DNA of 64,000 nucleotides from Halopiger djelfimassiliensis (GCF_000455365.1 NZ_HG315684.1:1011060-1075059), one strand, 5' to 3'. Counted from the first letter of the stretch, positions 35,801 through 44,411 are shown. The notes: generated from the sequence alone by a model not told the origin. A program made the numbers and translations.

Positions 35801-36943
35801 GTGACCGACGGAGTCTCCGACGGAACCCCGGACGGCACTGCCGGTCGCTCCGATCTCGAGTCGGCGCTCACCGCGGTACTGAAGTCCCGTAGCGCAGCGG
35901 CGTTCGTCCACGCGGGAACCGACGCGGATCCAGCCGTAACGTACTGTCGAGCGATCGCTGACGCCGGAGCCGCAGTTCGGACCGGATCCGGCCACGATAT
36001 CGCTGCGATCGCGTACGACGGCGACGAGTGGCTCGGTCGGTCGGCGGCGTCCGTTGCCGACTCCGCGAGCCATCCCGCCGCCGAGCTCGCGACCGCTCTT
36101 TCCGATCGCGGCTGCGACGGGACGGTGCTGGCACCCCCACGGATTCCACACGACGCCGCGCTCTATCTCGAGAACGCCGGCTTCGACCTCGCCTCGACCG
36201 ACGTCGTCGCTCGAGCCCGAGCGGCGAAAACGGGACGCGAACGCGACCGGATCGCAAACGCACAGACGGCCGCGAGCGCCGGACTCAGGCGGGCAGCTGC
36301 CCTGCTCGCCGACGCGACGGTGCGGGACGAAGACGACCGACTCGTGACCGGGGACGAATCCGGGCCAGTAACGACCGACCGGCTACGGACCGCGATCGAC
36401 GAGGCGATCGTCTCGGCGGGTGCGTTTCCGGCCGGCAACACGGCGATCAATCCGGACTCCGGGGTCGACGTCCTTCGGTCGGGTGAGCCGATCGTCGTCG
36501 CAGTTGCCCCGCGCGGTCCGGCCGGGTATCACGGCGGCCTCGTTCGGACGCTCGTCGTCGACAGCGACGGCGGCAGGGAGCGACGGACACACGTCGCCGT
36601 CACGCAGGCGTTTCGCTCCAGTCGAGCCATGCTATCGGCCGATACCGCGTCCGTCACGGCAGTCGAAGCGGATCTCGAGGCGGAGATCCGCGCCTTCGGC
36701 GAGCAAGGCGGGATCGAGACGCGAGTCACGGGCGTCGGACTCGAATCCCGGGAACGTCCCATGGCCGGCAGCGAGGAGATCGGTCCCGGAAGCGTCGTTC
36801 GACTCGATGCAGGGGTTCGCGTCGCCGACGAGCCCGCGACGCAGTGGCTCCGGCTCGCGGACCTCTTCGTCAAGACGACGGACGGGATCGAGCGGTTCGA
36901 CGCCCCGTCGCGGTCGCTCCAGCCGACGGCGCTGCTCGAGTAA
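35801..36943 (+). CDS. M24-peptidase-fold protein without recognisable metal ligands
   Basis: A 380-residue protein that follows the helicase gene directly (GTG start at 35801). The order is an N-terminal creatinase-like domain (AAIAYDGDEWLGRSAA), then a pita-bread domain (AGLRRAAALL; VAVAPRGPAGYHGGLVRTLV; GVGLESRERP; VVRLDAGVRV). In active M24 peptidases these strands carry two Asp, His and two Glu ligands; here those positions read as Ala, Gly, Thr/Arg, Asp/Ala and similar. It is probably a non-catalytic relative of Xaa-Pro peptidase, perhaps a binding protein. Function unknown. Confidence 0.75.
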   Translation: MTDGVSDGTPDGTAGRSDLESALTAVLKSRSAAAFVHAGTDADPAVTYCRAIADAGAAVRTGSGHDIAAIAYDGDEWLGRSAASVADSASHPAAELATALSDRGCDGTVLAPPRIPHDAALYLENAGFDLASTDVVARARAAKTGRERDRIANAQTAASAGLRRAAALLADATVRDEDDRLVTGDESGPVTTDRLRTAIDEAIVSAGAFPAGNTAINPDSGVDVLRSGEPIVVAVAPRGPAGYHGGLVRTLVVDSDGGRERRTHVAVTQAFRSSRAMLSADTASVTAVEADLEAEIRAFGEQGGIETRVTGVGLESRERPMAGSEEIGPGSVVRLDAGVRVADEPATQWLRLADLFVKTTDGIERFDAPSRSLQPTALLE

Positions 36944-36960
36944 CGCCGTCGGCTATCGCG

Positions 36961-37218
36961 TCAGTTCTCGTCGCCGTCCGCTTCGGTCTCTTCGTTCGCG
37001 GTCACCGCGCTCCCGAGCCGTTTGACGGCGAGTTCGGGAAGGTCCGACGGCGTGGTGAGTCGGTGCTGAATCACCACGAGCCCGATCGCGAGCGCGAGCA
37101 AGAGCCCGCCGTAGAGGGGCTTTCCACGGACCACTGCCAGTTCGAGCCCGGCGAGCGCGGCGGGGAGTGCAAGAACGAGCGTCCCTGCGAGTTTGATCGT
37201 GTCGATGATACCGGCCAT
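36961..37218 (-). CDS. Small two-helix membrane protein (DUF7533-like)
   Basis: An 85-residue protein: MAGIIDTIKLAGTLVLALPA leads into helix 1, GGLLLALAIGLVVIQHRLTT forms helix 2, and an acidic tail follows (EETEADGDEN). The pattern resembles the haloarchaeal DUF7533 family from memory; function unknown. TATA-like minus-strand CCTTATTTGA (about 37241-37250) is 26 nt before the ATG. It is convergent with the M24-like gene and divergent to riboflavin synthase. Confidence 0.75.
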   Translation of the reverse strand: MAGIIDTIKLAGTLVLALPAALAGLELAVVRGKPLYGGLLLALAIGLVVIQHRLTTPSDLPELAVKRLGSAVTANEETEADGDEN

Positions 37219-37301
37219 CGGGTCCGGGTAGCACGGGTGGTCTCAAATAAGGTCTGTATCCCGACCCATCACGGAACTGGAACGCATGACGGGTTCGGAA
37301 C

Positions 37302-37311
37302 GCATTTATTC
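37302..37311 (+). promoter_or_regulatory. TATA box for riboflavin synthase gene
   Basis: CATTTATTCG-type element about 26 nt before ATG 37332, consistent with a leaderless transcript. Confidence 0.45.
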
Positions 37312-37331
37312 GCCGGCTCTCACCTCCGAGT

Positions 37332-37937
37332 ATGTTCACGGGAATCGTCGAGGAGTCCGGCGAAATACTCGGCCGGGAGCGTACTGCGGACGGCCTTCGG
37401 CTCCGGATCGGCGCGAACGACGTCGCGACGGGGCTCGAACACGGACAGAGCATCAGCGTCAGCGGGACGTGTCTTACCGTCGAGCGGTACGAGGGCGGCG
37501 AGTGGTTCGAGGTCTTTCTGGCGACGGAAACCGTCGAGCGGACGTATCTGGGCGCTCTCGAGGAAGGCGACGCGGTCAATCTAGAGCGGGCGATGCCGGC
37601 CGACGGTCGGTTCGACGGTCACGTCGTGCAGGGCCACGTCGACGCCGTCGCGACCATCACCGCCATCGAGTCGGTCGAGGAGGACTGGTTTTTCGAGTTC
37701 GAACTCCCGGACGGCTACGACCGCTACGTCGTCGAAAAGGGGTCGATCACCCTCGACGGCATCAGCCTCACCGTCGCCGACCTCGACGACGAGCGCGGCC
37801 GCGTGACCGCCGCAATCATTCCGACGACGTACGAACTGACGACGCTCTCGACGAAGAGCGTCGGCGATCCGATCCACCTCGAAGTCGACGTCCTCGCGAA
37901 GTACGTCGAACGGCTGCTCGAGTCACGGTTCGAGTAA
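37332..37937 (+). CDS. ribE: Riboflavin synthase (trimeric, bacterial-type alpha chain)
   Basis: A 201-residue lumazine-binding protein built of two similar barrels. The N-terminal half starts MFTGIVEESGEI with SISVSGTCLTV; the second half has GHVVQGHVDAVATI and GSITLDGISLTVADLD. It dismutates two 6,7-dimethyl-8-ribityllumazine to riboflavin. Methanogens use an unrelated riboflavin synthase, whereas haloarchaea carry this bacterial type, so the presence is expected in this class. No other rib genes are adjacent. C-terminal YVERLLES is typical of the family. Confidence 0.95.
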   Translation: MFTGIVEESGEILGRERTADGLRLRIGANDVATGLEHGQSISVSGTCLTVERYEGGEWFEVFLATETVERTYLGALEEGDAVNLERAMPADGRFDGHVVQGHVDAVATITAIESVEEDWFFEFELPDGYDRYVVEKGSITLDGISLTVADLDDERGRVTAAIIPTTYELTTLSTKSVGDPIHLEVDVLAKYVERLLESRFE

Positions 37938-37952
37938 CGGGTGGTCCGCTCG

Positions 37953-39551
37953 TCAGTGATCCGTTCCGTCCTCCGATTCCGACTCCGCGTCGAGCGACCG
38001 CTCGAGCAGTTCCGCCTGTCGTTCGAAGTACTCCGCGAGGTCCCGAACGAACGCCTCGTCGTCAACTCGCGAGTGGATCGCCTCGTCGTCCAGTTGCGTA
38101 CGGATCGTCTCGGCGTCGGCTGCCGCACCCTCGAACGCGTCCGATCCGGATTCGCGTTCGGTTCCGAACGTCAGTCCCGCCATCGCGGCGACGGCGCTGA
38201 AATACTGCTCGGTCGCCGCCGCCGTAAGTTCGAGTCCGCCACGCTGGAGCGCCAGTGGCCACTCGAGCGCGGCTCGCGCGGCGTTGCGCTGGGAAGCAAG
38301 CCCCAATCGCATCGCGTCCCGGCTGCCGGCCAGCGCCACGCGTTGTGCGGCGACCGCGGCTGCGGCAGGTGAAGCCCCGTCCGGCCGATCGGACGATCGG
38401 TCCCCCCGGTGAGCACGGTCCGTACCGGGTTCAGGTTTCCCTTTCCCTTCGATAGCCGACTCCGATTTCCGGTCGGACTCGGTCGAGACGGCGTCGACGC
38501 CGGGATCGAGCTGCGCCGCCGGCTCCCGGTCCTCGAGGTCGATGTCGCGGTCGCGCTCACTGCGGGTGTCCGCCGCGTCCGGTTCGGCCGTCCCGCCGAC
38601 CGAATCGATGTCGATGCCGGTCGCGAGTTCGTCGGACAGGTCCATCGATTCGGTCTCCCGTTCGTCGCTGGACACGTCCGGTCTGGGTTCGTCGACCGCC
38701 GATTCGATGTCGACGCCGCGGTTCAACTCGGCCGCCGGGGTTTCGGTCGTCTCCGTCGACGCGTCTCGGGCTTCGGTTCCGCCGGCGTCCTCGAGCGACT
38801 CGACGTCGGGACCGAGATCCAGTTCGTCCGAGAGATCCCGCGTTTCGGCGTCGGATGCCGTTGTATTCGTCTCCGCAGGGTCGGTCTCCTCGTGGGTCGC
38901 CTGTGTCTCCTCGCGGGGTTCCCCGGTCGTCCACGGCTCCGTCCCCGGGTCCCGTTCCGCGGCGTTCGCGGGCTCTCGTTCCCGGTCGGTCACCGGTTCT
39001 GGGTCCGTCGATGAATCCGCGGACGGGGCCGCCGATGGATCTGTATCGACGGCGCGGTTCGGTTCGTCGGTCGCGATCCCCCGATCACGTTCGTCGACGT
39101 GACCGCCGGGCGGATCTCCCCCCGGAACCCGTTCGTCGCGCTCGTCCGGCGGATCGATCTCGCGATCGGCTTCGGAACCCGCCGCGGCCGCATCGCTCAG
39201 CGTTTCCGGGGCTTCTTCCTCGAGGTTCTCGGGGGGTTCGTCCTCGCGTTGGGCCGGCGACTCCCCCTCGAAACCGATCGGCGGACCGTCCGCCGGTTCC
39301 GCCGCCGAGTCCGCCCTGCCTTCGAGGCGGACCGCGTCGTTCGTGATCTCGTCGATGGCGTTCTCGTGGATCGAAACGGTCTCGTCGTCGGATTGCCGCC
39401 AGCCGAGCGCCGCCTTGATCGAGCGGACCACGCCCGAACGAGGCTCGATGCGGGCGGTCTCCCCCTGAATCTCGGTGATGGTCCCGATGACGTCGCCGTT
39501 TTCGTTCTCGACTCGTTTGTCGAGGTCGTCGTCCGTGAACGTCGCACACAT
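37953..39551 (-). CDS. Long disordered PRC-barrel-type protein with repeated short motif and helical C-terminus
   Basis: A 532-residue protein in three parts. Residues 1-80 form a PRC-barrel-like domain (NENGDVIGTITEIQGETARI; IKAALGW; ENAIDEITNDAVRLEG) shared with the gene at 49123. Residues 80-390 are a very acidic, low-complexity linker. It contains four variants of a short motif: DELDLGPDVESLE, AELNRGVDIESAV, DELATGIDIDSVG and AQLDPGVDAVSTE. Residues 390-500 are Ala-rich amphipathic helices (AALEWPLALQRGGLELTAAA), vaguely phasin-like. Function unknown; scaffold or surface-binding roles are possible. ATG 39551 is chosen as the start of the PRC domain. Confidence 0.75.
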   Translation of the reverse strand: MCATFTDDDLDKRVENENGDVIGTITEIQGETARIEPRSGVVRSIKAALGWRQSDDETVSIHENAIDEITNDAVRLEGRADSAAEPADGPPIGFEGESPAQREDEPPENLEEEAPETLSDAAAAGSEADREIDPPDERDERVPGGDPPGGHVDERDRGIATDEPNRAVDTDPSAAPSADSSTDPEPVTDREREPANAAERDPGTEPWTTGEPREETQATHEETDPAETNTTASDAETRDLSDELDLGPDVESLEDAGGTEARDASTETTETPAAELNRGVDIESAVDEPRPDVSSDERETESMDLSDELATGIDIDSVGGTAEPDAADTRSERDRDIDLEDREPAAQLDPGVDAVSTESDRKSESAIEGKGKPEPGTDRAHRGDRSSDRPDGASPAAAAVAAQRVALAGSRDAMRLGLASQRNAARAALEWPLALQRGGLELTAAATEQYFSAVAAMAGLTFGTERESGSDAFEGAAADAETIRTQLDDEAIHSRVDDEAFVRDLAEYFERQAELLERSLDAESESEDGTDH

Positions 39552-39651
39552 GTCTCTCACTGTGGCAGTTCCACCCAAGCCGATGCTGCCTGCAGCCGCG
39601 CGGGGGTGTGACGTGGGCCGCCCTCGACGGCCGTCGGCGACGCCGGGGTCG

Positions 39652-40659
39652 TCACCGTCGCGGCGGATCGAATTCGACGAGTTCGGGGGACGGCATCTCG
39701 CCGGTACCGTCCCTGACGTCACGGAACGTCCGGCGATAGCGAGCGAGCTTCCGGTAGAGGTAGTACGCGACGGTGAGGTCGTACAGGATCACGTAGCCGA
39801 CGAACGCCAGTCCGAAGCTGACGGGATAGACGGAGACGATGAGCTCGGGAACGATCCCGACGGTCACGTTGTACGTGCCGTGGATGATCGCCGCGACCAG
39901 CAGCCCCTTGACGACCAGCGGACCGGCGTACTGCCGGTTGAACTTCGCGAGCCCGAGGTAGTAGCCGGCCGTCGCGGAGTAGATGACGTGTCCCGGGCCG
40001 ACGAGCGCCCGGACCGTCGTAATCCCGGTTGCAGCGGTGAACACGCCCGTCTCCGTCTGGGCAACCGTACCGGCGATGTAGATGGCGTTCTCGATCGCGG
40101 CGAACCCGAGCCCGGCGACCGCGCCGTAGACCGCGCCGTCGATGACCGCGTTGAACGAATCGCTCCGATAGGCGAAGACCCGGACCGCGAGCAGCTTCAC
40201 CGCCTCCTCGACGGGACCGACGATCAGATAGAAAAAGAGGACCGCACCCACGAACGGAATCGCCCGAAAGTACGGCTGTGCGAACGAGTTGACGACGGCG
40301 GCGAACGTCGCAAAGAGAACCGAAAGCAGGAACGTCGCGACAAGCAGTCCGAGCGGTTCGTTCGTCGTGATATCCGAGTACCAGATAAAGCCAGCGAGCA
40401 GCGCCGCCGGAACGACCGAGAGACCGAAGAAGACGCCGAGAAACGGCTCCTCGAGCGCGAGCCGGACCGGCTGCACCAGCAGGGCGAGCGTGATCGCCAC
40501 TGCGACGAAAAGCACGATGGCGCGTAACCCGTAGCTGATCCCGCTGTAGATCGTGTACGCGAGGAGATCGAGGATCGATCGGGGTTCCCACGTCGAGACG
40601 TCATAGAGGTCGGTCGATTCGTCGCTCGCTCGTTCGACCGGGTCGCGCTGTCGCTTCAT
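39652..40659 (-). CDS. PrsW-family intramembrane metalloprotease
   Basis: A 335-residue protein with about eight membrane helices. The PrsW/CPBP-like metal-site motifs are GPVEEAVKLLA (EE pair), LGFAAIENAIYIA, VGPGHVIYSA and IIHGTYNVTV, supplying Glu and His ligands within the membrane. PrsW relatives cleave membrane-anchored anti-sigma factors in bacteria; in haloarchaea the substrates are unknown. ATG 40659 (MKRQRDP) is preferred over an upstream frame. Convergence or operon links are not evident; the gene at 37953 follows on the same strand after 100 bp. Confidence 0.85.
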   Translation of the reverse strand: MKRQRDPVERASDESTDLYDVSTWEPRSILDLLAYTIYSGISYGLRAIVLFVAVAITLALLVQPVRLALEEPFLGVFFGLSVVPAALLAGFIWYSDITTNEPLGLLVATFLLSVLFATFAAVVNSFAQPYFRAIPFVGAVLFFYLIVGPVEEAVKLLAVRVFAYRSDSFNAVIDGAVYGAVAGLGFAAIENAIYIAGTVAQTETGVFTAATGITTVRALVGPGHVIYSATAGYYLGLAKFNRQYAGPLVVKGLLVAAIIHGTYNVTVGIVPELIVSVYPVSFGLAFVGYVILYDLTVAYYLYRKLARYRRTFRDVRDGTGEMPSPELVEFDPPRR

Positions 40660-40733
40660 GGCCGTTCCTACGGCGGCCCGACCGGTAAGCGTTGATGAGC
40701 GTTCCCGCTCCACCTAGTATGGTATACAGTATC

Positions 40734-40967
40734 ATGACTCGTATAAGGAATGCGCTTATCCGGGTCCGCTCGTCATATCGGTTCATGTACAGTGGCAGTC
40801 GCGGCATTCTGTATACCGCACCCCCGGAATCGGTCGAGGAAGACGAGCGACGAACCGAAACGCCGGTCACCGACGAGGAAGACGGCGAAACGACCCTCTC
40901 CACGGCGAGCGAGCCAGCGACATCCACAGCCCCCGAGACACACGATCGACTCGCCGCGGACGACTGA
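40734..40967 (+). CDS. Small hypothetical protein with Arg-rich N-terminus and acidic tail
   Basis: A 77-residue frame: MTRIRNALIRVRSSYRFMYS, then GSRGILYTAPPE, then an acidic Thr/Glu tail. Composition and third-base GC look coding, but there is no recognised family. An ATG further in (MYSGSRGILY) or slightly upstream codons are also possible starts. It sits between the divergent PrsW gene and a DUF7532-like gene. Confidence 0.45.
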   Translation: MTRIRNALIRVRSSYRFMYSGSRGILYTAPPESVEEDERRTETPVTDEEDGETTLSTASEPATSTAPETHDRLAADD

Positions 40968-41034
40968 GGAACGCGAGCGCGACCGCCGAATCGGACTCGG
41001 AATCCACAAAGGGTTCCCGGTCCAACCGGGGCGT

Positions 41035-41412
41035 ATGCATTTTGACCAGCGAACCCAGCAGGCGCTCCGGGACGTCGGCCTCGAGACCGACGATCTCCGG
41101 GCCGCTTCGGAGGCGGTCGTCGACGCCGTCGAGGCGGACGCGACGGCGCTCGAGGAGTTTTTCGACGATCACGACGCCGTCTACTCCGATATGGAGATGG
41201 CACACTCGAGTGCCGACTACCCGGAACATGCCGTCGACTACCTCGACATCACGACACACGCCGACGAAATGCGAGGATGGCTCCGGTTCGAGACGTGGGG
41301 CGTCTACGTCGAAGACGGTCGCGTCCTTCCGGACGGCTCCGTCGAACTGACGCTCGGCCCGACGATCAACGCCCGGGTGCGGTTCGCACCCGATCGCGAG
41401 ACGCTGCGGTGA
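41035..41412 (+). CDS. Haloarchaeal conserved protein (DUF7532-like)
   Basis: A 125-residue protein: MHFDQRTQQALRDVGLETDD, then DAVEADATALEEFFDDHDAV, and a C-terminal beta part LRFETWGVYVEDGRVLPDGS. It resembles the haloarchaeal DUF7532 family as I recall it; no function is known. Small, acidic, no signal or membrane segment, so cytoplasmic. The following FAU-1-like gene starts 64 bp downstream on the same strand, possibly one transcript. Confidence 0.78.
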   Translation: MHFDQRTQQALRDVGLETDDLRAASEAVVDAVEADATALEEFFDDHDAVYSDMEMAHSSADYPEHAVDYLDITTHADEMRGWLRFETWGVYVEDGRVLPDGSVELTLGPTINARVRFAPDRETLR

Positions 41413-41476
41413 TCGCCATGTCGACCGACGGATCCAGCCGCGACCGACCGCGGCGACGAATCCGGGTGACGATCCG

Positions 41477-42907
41477 ATGACGACCGTCCGCGTCCGGGGC
41501 ATCTACACGACCGCGATAACCGGGCTGCTCGACGACAACGGACTCGACGTCGTTCAGGCCTCGGAGCCGATCCGGGAGCGGTTCGACCGGCCGTTCGCGT
41601 TCGCCCCGGCTGACGTGACGATCGAGACCACCCGGGACCGACAGGGGGTCGAACTCTCTGGCGCGCCCGACGCGGTCGCGTCCGTCGTCTCGGAACTCGA
41701 GACCCTCGCGATCGATACCTTCCACTGGGAGAGCGAATGCCCCCGCGGCGCGGTCTTCGACGCCGAAGTACTCGAGGCCGGCGGCGGCGGTGGCGCGGTC
41801 GTCGACCTCGGCGACGGCCGCCGGGGCTACCTGCAGTACGACGACGTCGACGGCTACGTCGATACGGGGAACCGGTACCGCGTCCAGATCCACGAGCCGA
41901 CGCCGCCGTGGGACGACGACCGGCCGCGCGTGGTTCCCACGCTCGAAGTTCAGGGCGGACTCTGTACGCTCTCGCGTGACCGAACGGGCGTTTCGGCGGC
42001 GCTGCGCGGCGAGCGCGCCGACGAACTCGTCGGCATGACCGATCTGCTCTCGGTGTCGATCCCCGACGGCTGGGGGCTGCGCTGGCAGCAGGCGGCGGCC
42101 GACGCCGATCTCGAAACGATGGAGGCGGCGCTCGAGCGGGCCGTCGATCGAGCGACGGCGATCGAGGACGCGCTGGCCGACGAAGCCGACGAGCCCGGCG
42201 ACCCGACGCGGCTGGCTGCGCCGCGGCGGACGGGCTGGCTGTGGTTCGGCCGGGAATCGCGGTTCGCGCTCGACGAGGCGCGCCGCCGGGTCGAGACGAC
42301 GATGCCGGGCCACCACCGGACGAAGGCCGCGGATCGGGCCGCGAGCGCGGCGGTCGACTTCGCCGAAGCGGTCTGTGGGTCGAGCGAGACCGAACTGGAC
42401 GGGACGTTTCCCTTCGACGCCGTGACCCGCCAGTTCGGGCCGACCGAGGGCGACCGCCTCGAGATCGGCCACGGGAAACCCGACGGCAGGCGCATCTCGC
42501 TCGGCTACGGCGACGTGATCGACTGGGACGCCGACGGGACCGTCACCCTCGAGCGCACGATGAGCGGCGGCGGAACCTACGACGCGCTCGGGACGCCGAA
42601 AGAAACGGGCGACGTCGCCGTGACGAAGTTCCGCGAGGGCCGGTGGTGGTATCCGACGACGTACAAAGGCGACGACGGCTCGAGCAAGGGGACGTACGTC
42701 AACGTCTGTACGCCCGTGGAACTGTTCCCCGACGAGATCCGTTACGTCGACCTCTACGTCGACGTGATCCGGCGACCCGACGGGGCGGTCGAGGTCGTCG
42801 ACGAGGACGAGCTCGAGGCCGCCGTCGCCGACGGCCTCGTCAGCGAGCCGTTGGCCGAGAAAGCCCGAAGCGTCGCCGGAGCGGTCGAGCGGGCGCTCTC
42901 GAAGTGA
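41477..42907 (+). CDS. FAU-1/AU-1-like RNA-binding protein or ribonuclease (DUF402 C-terminus)
   Basis: A 476-residue protein. The N-terminus (MTTVRVRGIYTTAITGLLDD) with an S1-like barrel (RGAVFDAEVLEAGGGGGAVV; GYLQYDDVDGYV) resembles RNase E/G-type S1 domains. The C-terminus has the DUF402 signature (GTYVNVCTPVELFPDEIRYV; YVDLYVDVIRRPDG). This two-part layout is that of archaeal AU-1 proteins, reported to bind AU-rich RNA and to have RNase activity on rRNA precursors. Likely RNA processing. Complete, with typical codon use. Confidence 0.85.
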   Translation: MTTVRVRGIYTTAITGLLDDNGLDVVQASEPIRERFDRPFAFAPADVTIETTRDRQGVELSGAPDAVASVVSELETLAIDTFHWESECPRGAVFDAEVLEAGGGGGAVVDLGDGRRGYLQYDDVDGYVDTGNRYRVQIHEPTPPWDDDRPRVVPTLEVQGGLCTLSRDRTGVSAALRGERADELVGMTDLLSVSIPDGWGLRWQQAAADADLETMEAALERAVDRATAIEDALADEADEPGDPTRLAAPRRTGWLWFGRESRFALDEARRRVETTMPGHHRTKAADRAASAAVDFAEAVCGSSETELDGTFPFDAVTRQFGPTEGDRLEIGHGKPDGRRISLGYGDVIDWDADGTVTLERTMSGGGTYDALGTPKETGDVAVTKFREGRWWYPTTYKGDDGSSKGTYVNVCTPVELFPDEIRYVDLYVDVIRRPDGAVEVVDEDELEAAVADGLVSEPLAEKARSVAGAVERALSK

Positions 42908-42969
42908 GTTCGCTCGAGCGGCCGGCCCGCCGACACTCGTGGTCCTTACCGGAGGTCGGTGACGGCGAC

Positions 42970-43206
42970 CTAGCGATCGGCCGCGTCGCCGAGTACGATC
43001 CGAAGCTGTCCCGTCGACAACAGCCGTCGTACCTGTCCGTCCGTGAACGTTCCGTCGCAGTCCTCGCCGTCGAACGTGATGCCGTGATCGGTCCGGTCGA
43101 CGACGGTCGCGAGGGAACTGCCGGTTCCGTAGTGATAACGGACGGTCGTCCCCGGGACGAGGGCGTCCACGGTAACGCGGAGGTACTCCCGTCGATGCAG
43201 GGTCAT
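42970..43206 (-). CDS. Small hypothetical protein
   Basis: A 78-residue protein beginning MTLHRREYLRVTVDALVPGT, with beta-rich sequence (TTVRYHYGTGSSLATVVDRT) and ending LRIVLGDAADR. Strong haloarchaeal codon use and no membrane or signal segments. It may be a small SH3-like barrel, but no family is recognised. It converges with the FAU-1-like gene; its promoter side borders the IS remnant at 43340. Confidence 0.65.
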   Translation of the reverse strand: MTLHRREYLRVTVDALVPGTTVRYHYGTGSSLATVVDRTDHGITFDGEDCDGTFTDGQVRRLLSTGQLRIVLGDAADR

Positions 43207-43339
43207 ACCCCGGAACGTTCGGTGGTCGGTATAGCTTTTGTGGGCACGTCTCGAGCGATCGAACCCGTAACCGACACCGGAGCGCGAAAAGGAAGCCGGT
43301 CTCGAGACGGTAGGCTAGTCGCTCCGTTTCGATTTCGAC

Positions 43340-43620
43340 GACATCGATACGGATGGGGAAAGTCACCGCCAAAGCGACCGGGTTTCCGGCAGAAGGCCGG
43401 TGACGATGTCGAGACAATCGGAGAGTTTTCGACCACTGGAAATCTTCGATTCCAAGAACTCGGCTACGGATGGGGCCTCGTTGACCGGGCCACAAGACAG
43501 CTACGCAGATGCTGCAACCCAGCAGGTGACGCGTGGAACGTATGCGTCTTGAAACCAACAGGCCGCTTCGCTCGGCCTGAAATCCCGTGGTGGGATTCCT
43601 CCGCGTTCACGCGGAGGAGG
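43340..43620 (+). mobile_element. IS200/IS605-type right-end remnant with omega-RNA-like hairpins
   Basis: No intact protein, but three hairpins in tandem at the 3' end: AGGCCG/CGGCCT (43560-43578), AATCCC/GGGATT (43581-43597) and CCTCCGCG-TTCA-CGCGGAGG (43598-43617). The last two match the right end commonly seen after haloarchaeal tnpB genes. Upstream sequence has further small stems (CCGG...CCGG near 43388). Codon use across 43340-43560 is poorer in third-base GC than neighbours. It is read as the leftover omega-RNA/RE of a TnpB element, 56 bp upstream of the toxin-antitoxin pair. Confidence 0.6.
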
Positions 43621-43675
43621 AGGTCACTGACAAACTGGTAGAAACAGTTATTGAGTAGAGGACACTACTAGCAGT

Positions 43676-43951
43676 ATGGCGACATCAGTAAAGATGGACG
43701 AGGAAACGAAGTCTCGTCTCGAGCGGTTACAAGCCGAAATTCGGCTAAAAACGGGAAAACAAGTTACCCAACAGGAGATTCTAGAGCGACTGGTCAACGA
43801 CGCCGCCGAATCGAAAGCCGACGTCATCGATTCATTCCGCGAGTCGCGGGTTCCCGTCGACAATGACGCTCACGAGACCTTCCATGAGGGAACCGTTGCG
43901 TCCGGTCAGGAAACCACAGAAGACGACATCGACGGCATCATCTACGGATGA
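43676..43951 (+). CDS. VapB-type antitoxin
   Basis: A 91-residue protein. MATSVKMDEETKSRLERLQA then KQVTQQEILERLVNDAA fits a ribbon-helix-helix DNA-binding N-terminus, and the acidic C-terminal tail would wrap the toxin. It overlaps the PIN toxin gene by 4 bp, the normal order for VapBC. Likely autoregulated: the antitoxin would bind its own promoter. A TATA-like GTTATT (43647-43652) is about 26 nt upstream, indicating a leaderless mRNA. Third-base GC is lower than in neighbouring housekeeping genes, suggesting transfer together with the nearby IS remnant. Confidence 0.85.
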   Translation: MATSVKMDEETKSRLERLQAEIRLKTGKQVTQQEILERLVNDAAESKADVIDSFRESRVPVDNDAHETFHEGTVASGQETTEDDIDGIIYG

Positions 43952-44385
43952 GCATCTTCATCGATACGGGTGTGTTCTACGCCCACCACGACACAGATGC
44001 CGCGAGACACGAGACGGCACGAGCCTTCTTCGACCGCGTCCTTGACGGTGAATTTGGTCAACCGTACACGAACGACTATATTCTCGACGAGGCGGTAACC
44101 CTCACACGGAGACGAACGAACGACGCTACCGCAGCGACCACAATTGCCGACCGGATTCTCGGAAACGATCCCTACCCGGACGTGATCACGTTCGACCACG
44201 TCACCCCCGATATTTTCGAAGCCGCGTTCGAGTGTTTCACCACGTACGACGACCACGCACTCAGTTTCACGGACGCCACGACGATCGCACATAGTCAATT
44301 TCGAGATATCGATTCGATTGCGAGCTTCGACGACGATTTCGACGGCATCCTCGACCGAACTGATCCGAGTATGATCACGACTTAA
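43948..44385 (+). CDS. VapC-type PIN-domain toxin (ribonuclease)
   Basis: A 145-residue PIN protein. MSIFIDTGVFYAHHDTDAAR gives the first Asp, YILDEAVTLTRRR the Glu, and LSFTDATTIAH plus IASFDDDFDGIL the later Asp residues of the Mg-binding acidic site. PIN toxins cut tRNA or rRNA when freed from the antitoxin. Its ATG overlaps the antitoxin stop. A 7-bp stem hairpin follows 5 bp after its stop. All catalytic acids appear present, so it is probably active. Confidence 0.87.
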   Translation: MSIFIDTGVFYAHHDTDAARHETARAFFDRVLDGEFGQPYTNDYILDEAVTLTRRRTNDATAATTIADRILGNDPYPDVITFDHVTPDIFEAAFECFTTYDDHALSFTDATTIAHSQFRDIDSIASFDDDFDGILDRTDPSMITT

Positions 44386-44390
44386 AAAGA

Positions 44391-44411
44391 GGTGTGGAAA
44401 TGGACCACACC
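44391..44411 (+). terminator. Hairpin after the VapBC-type operon
   Basis: GGTGTGG-AAATGGA-CCACACC is a perfect 7-bp stem starting 5 bp after the toxin stop codon. There is no T-run behind it, so it may stabilise the 3' end or mark a boundary rather than act as an intrinsic terminator. Confidence 0.4.

Noticed and set aside
41366..43558. A 730-codon minus-strand frame opposite the FAU-1-like gene
   Set aside because: Arg/Val/Asp-biased antisense frame; the + strand protein has recognisable S1 and DUF402 features.
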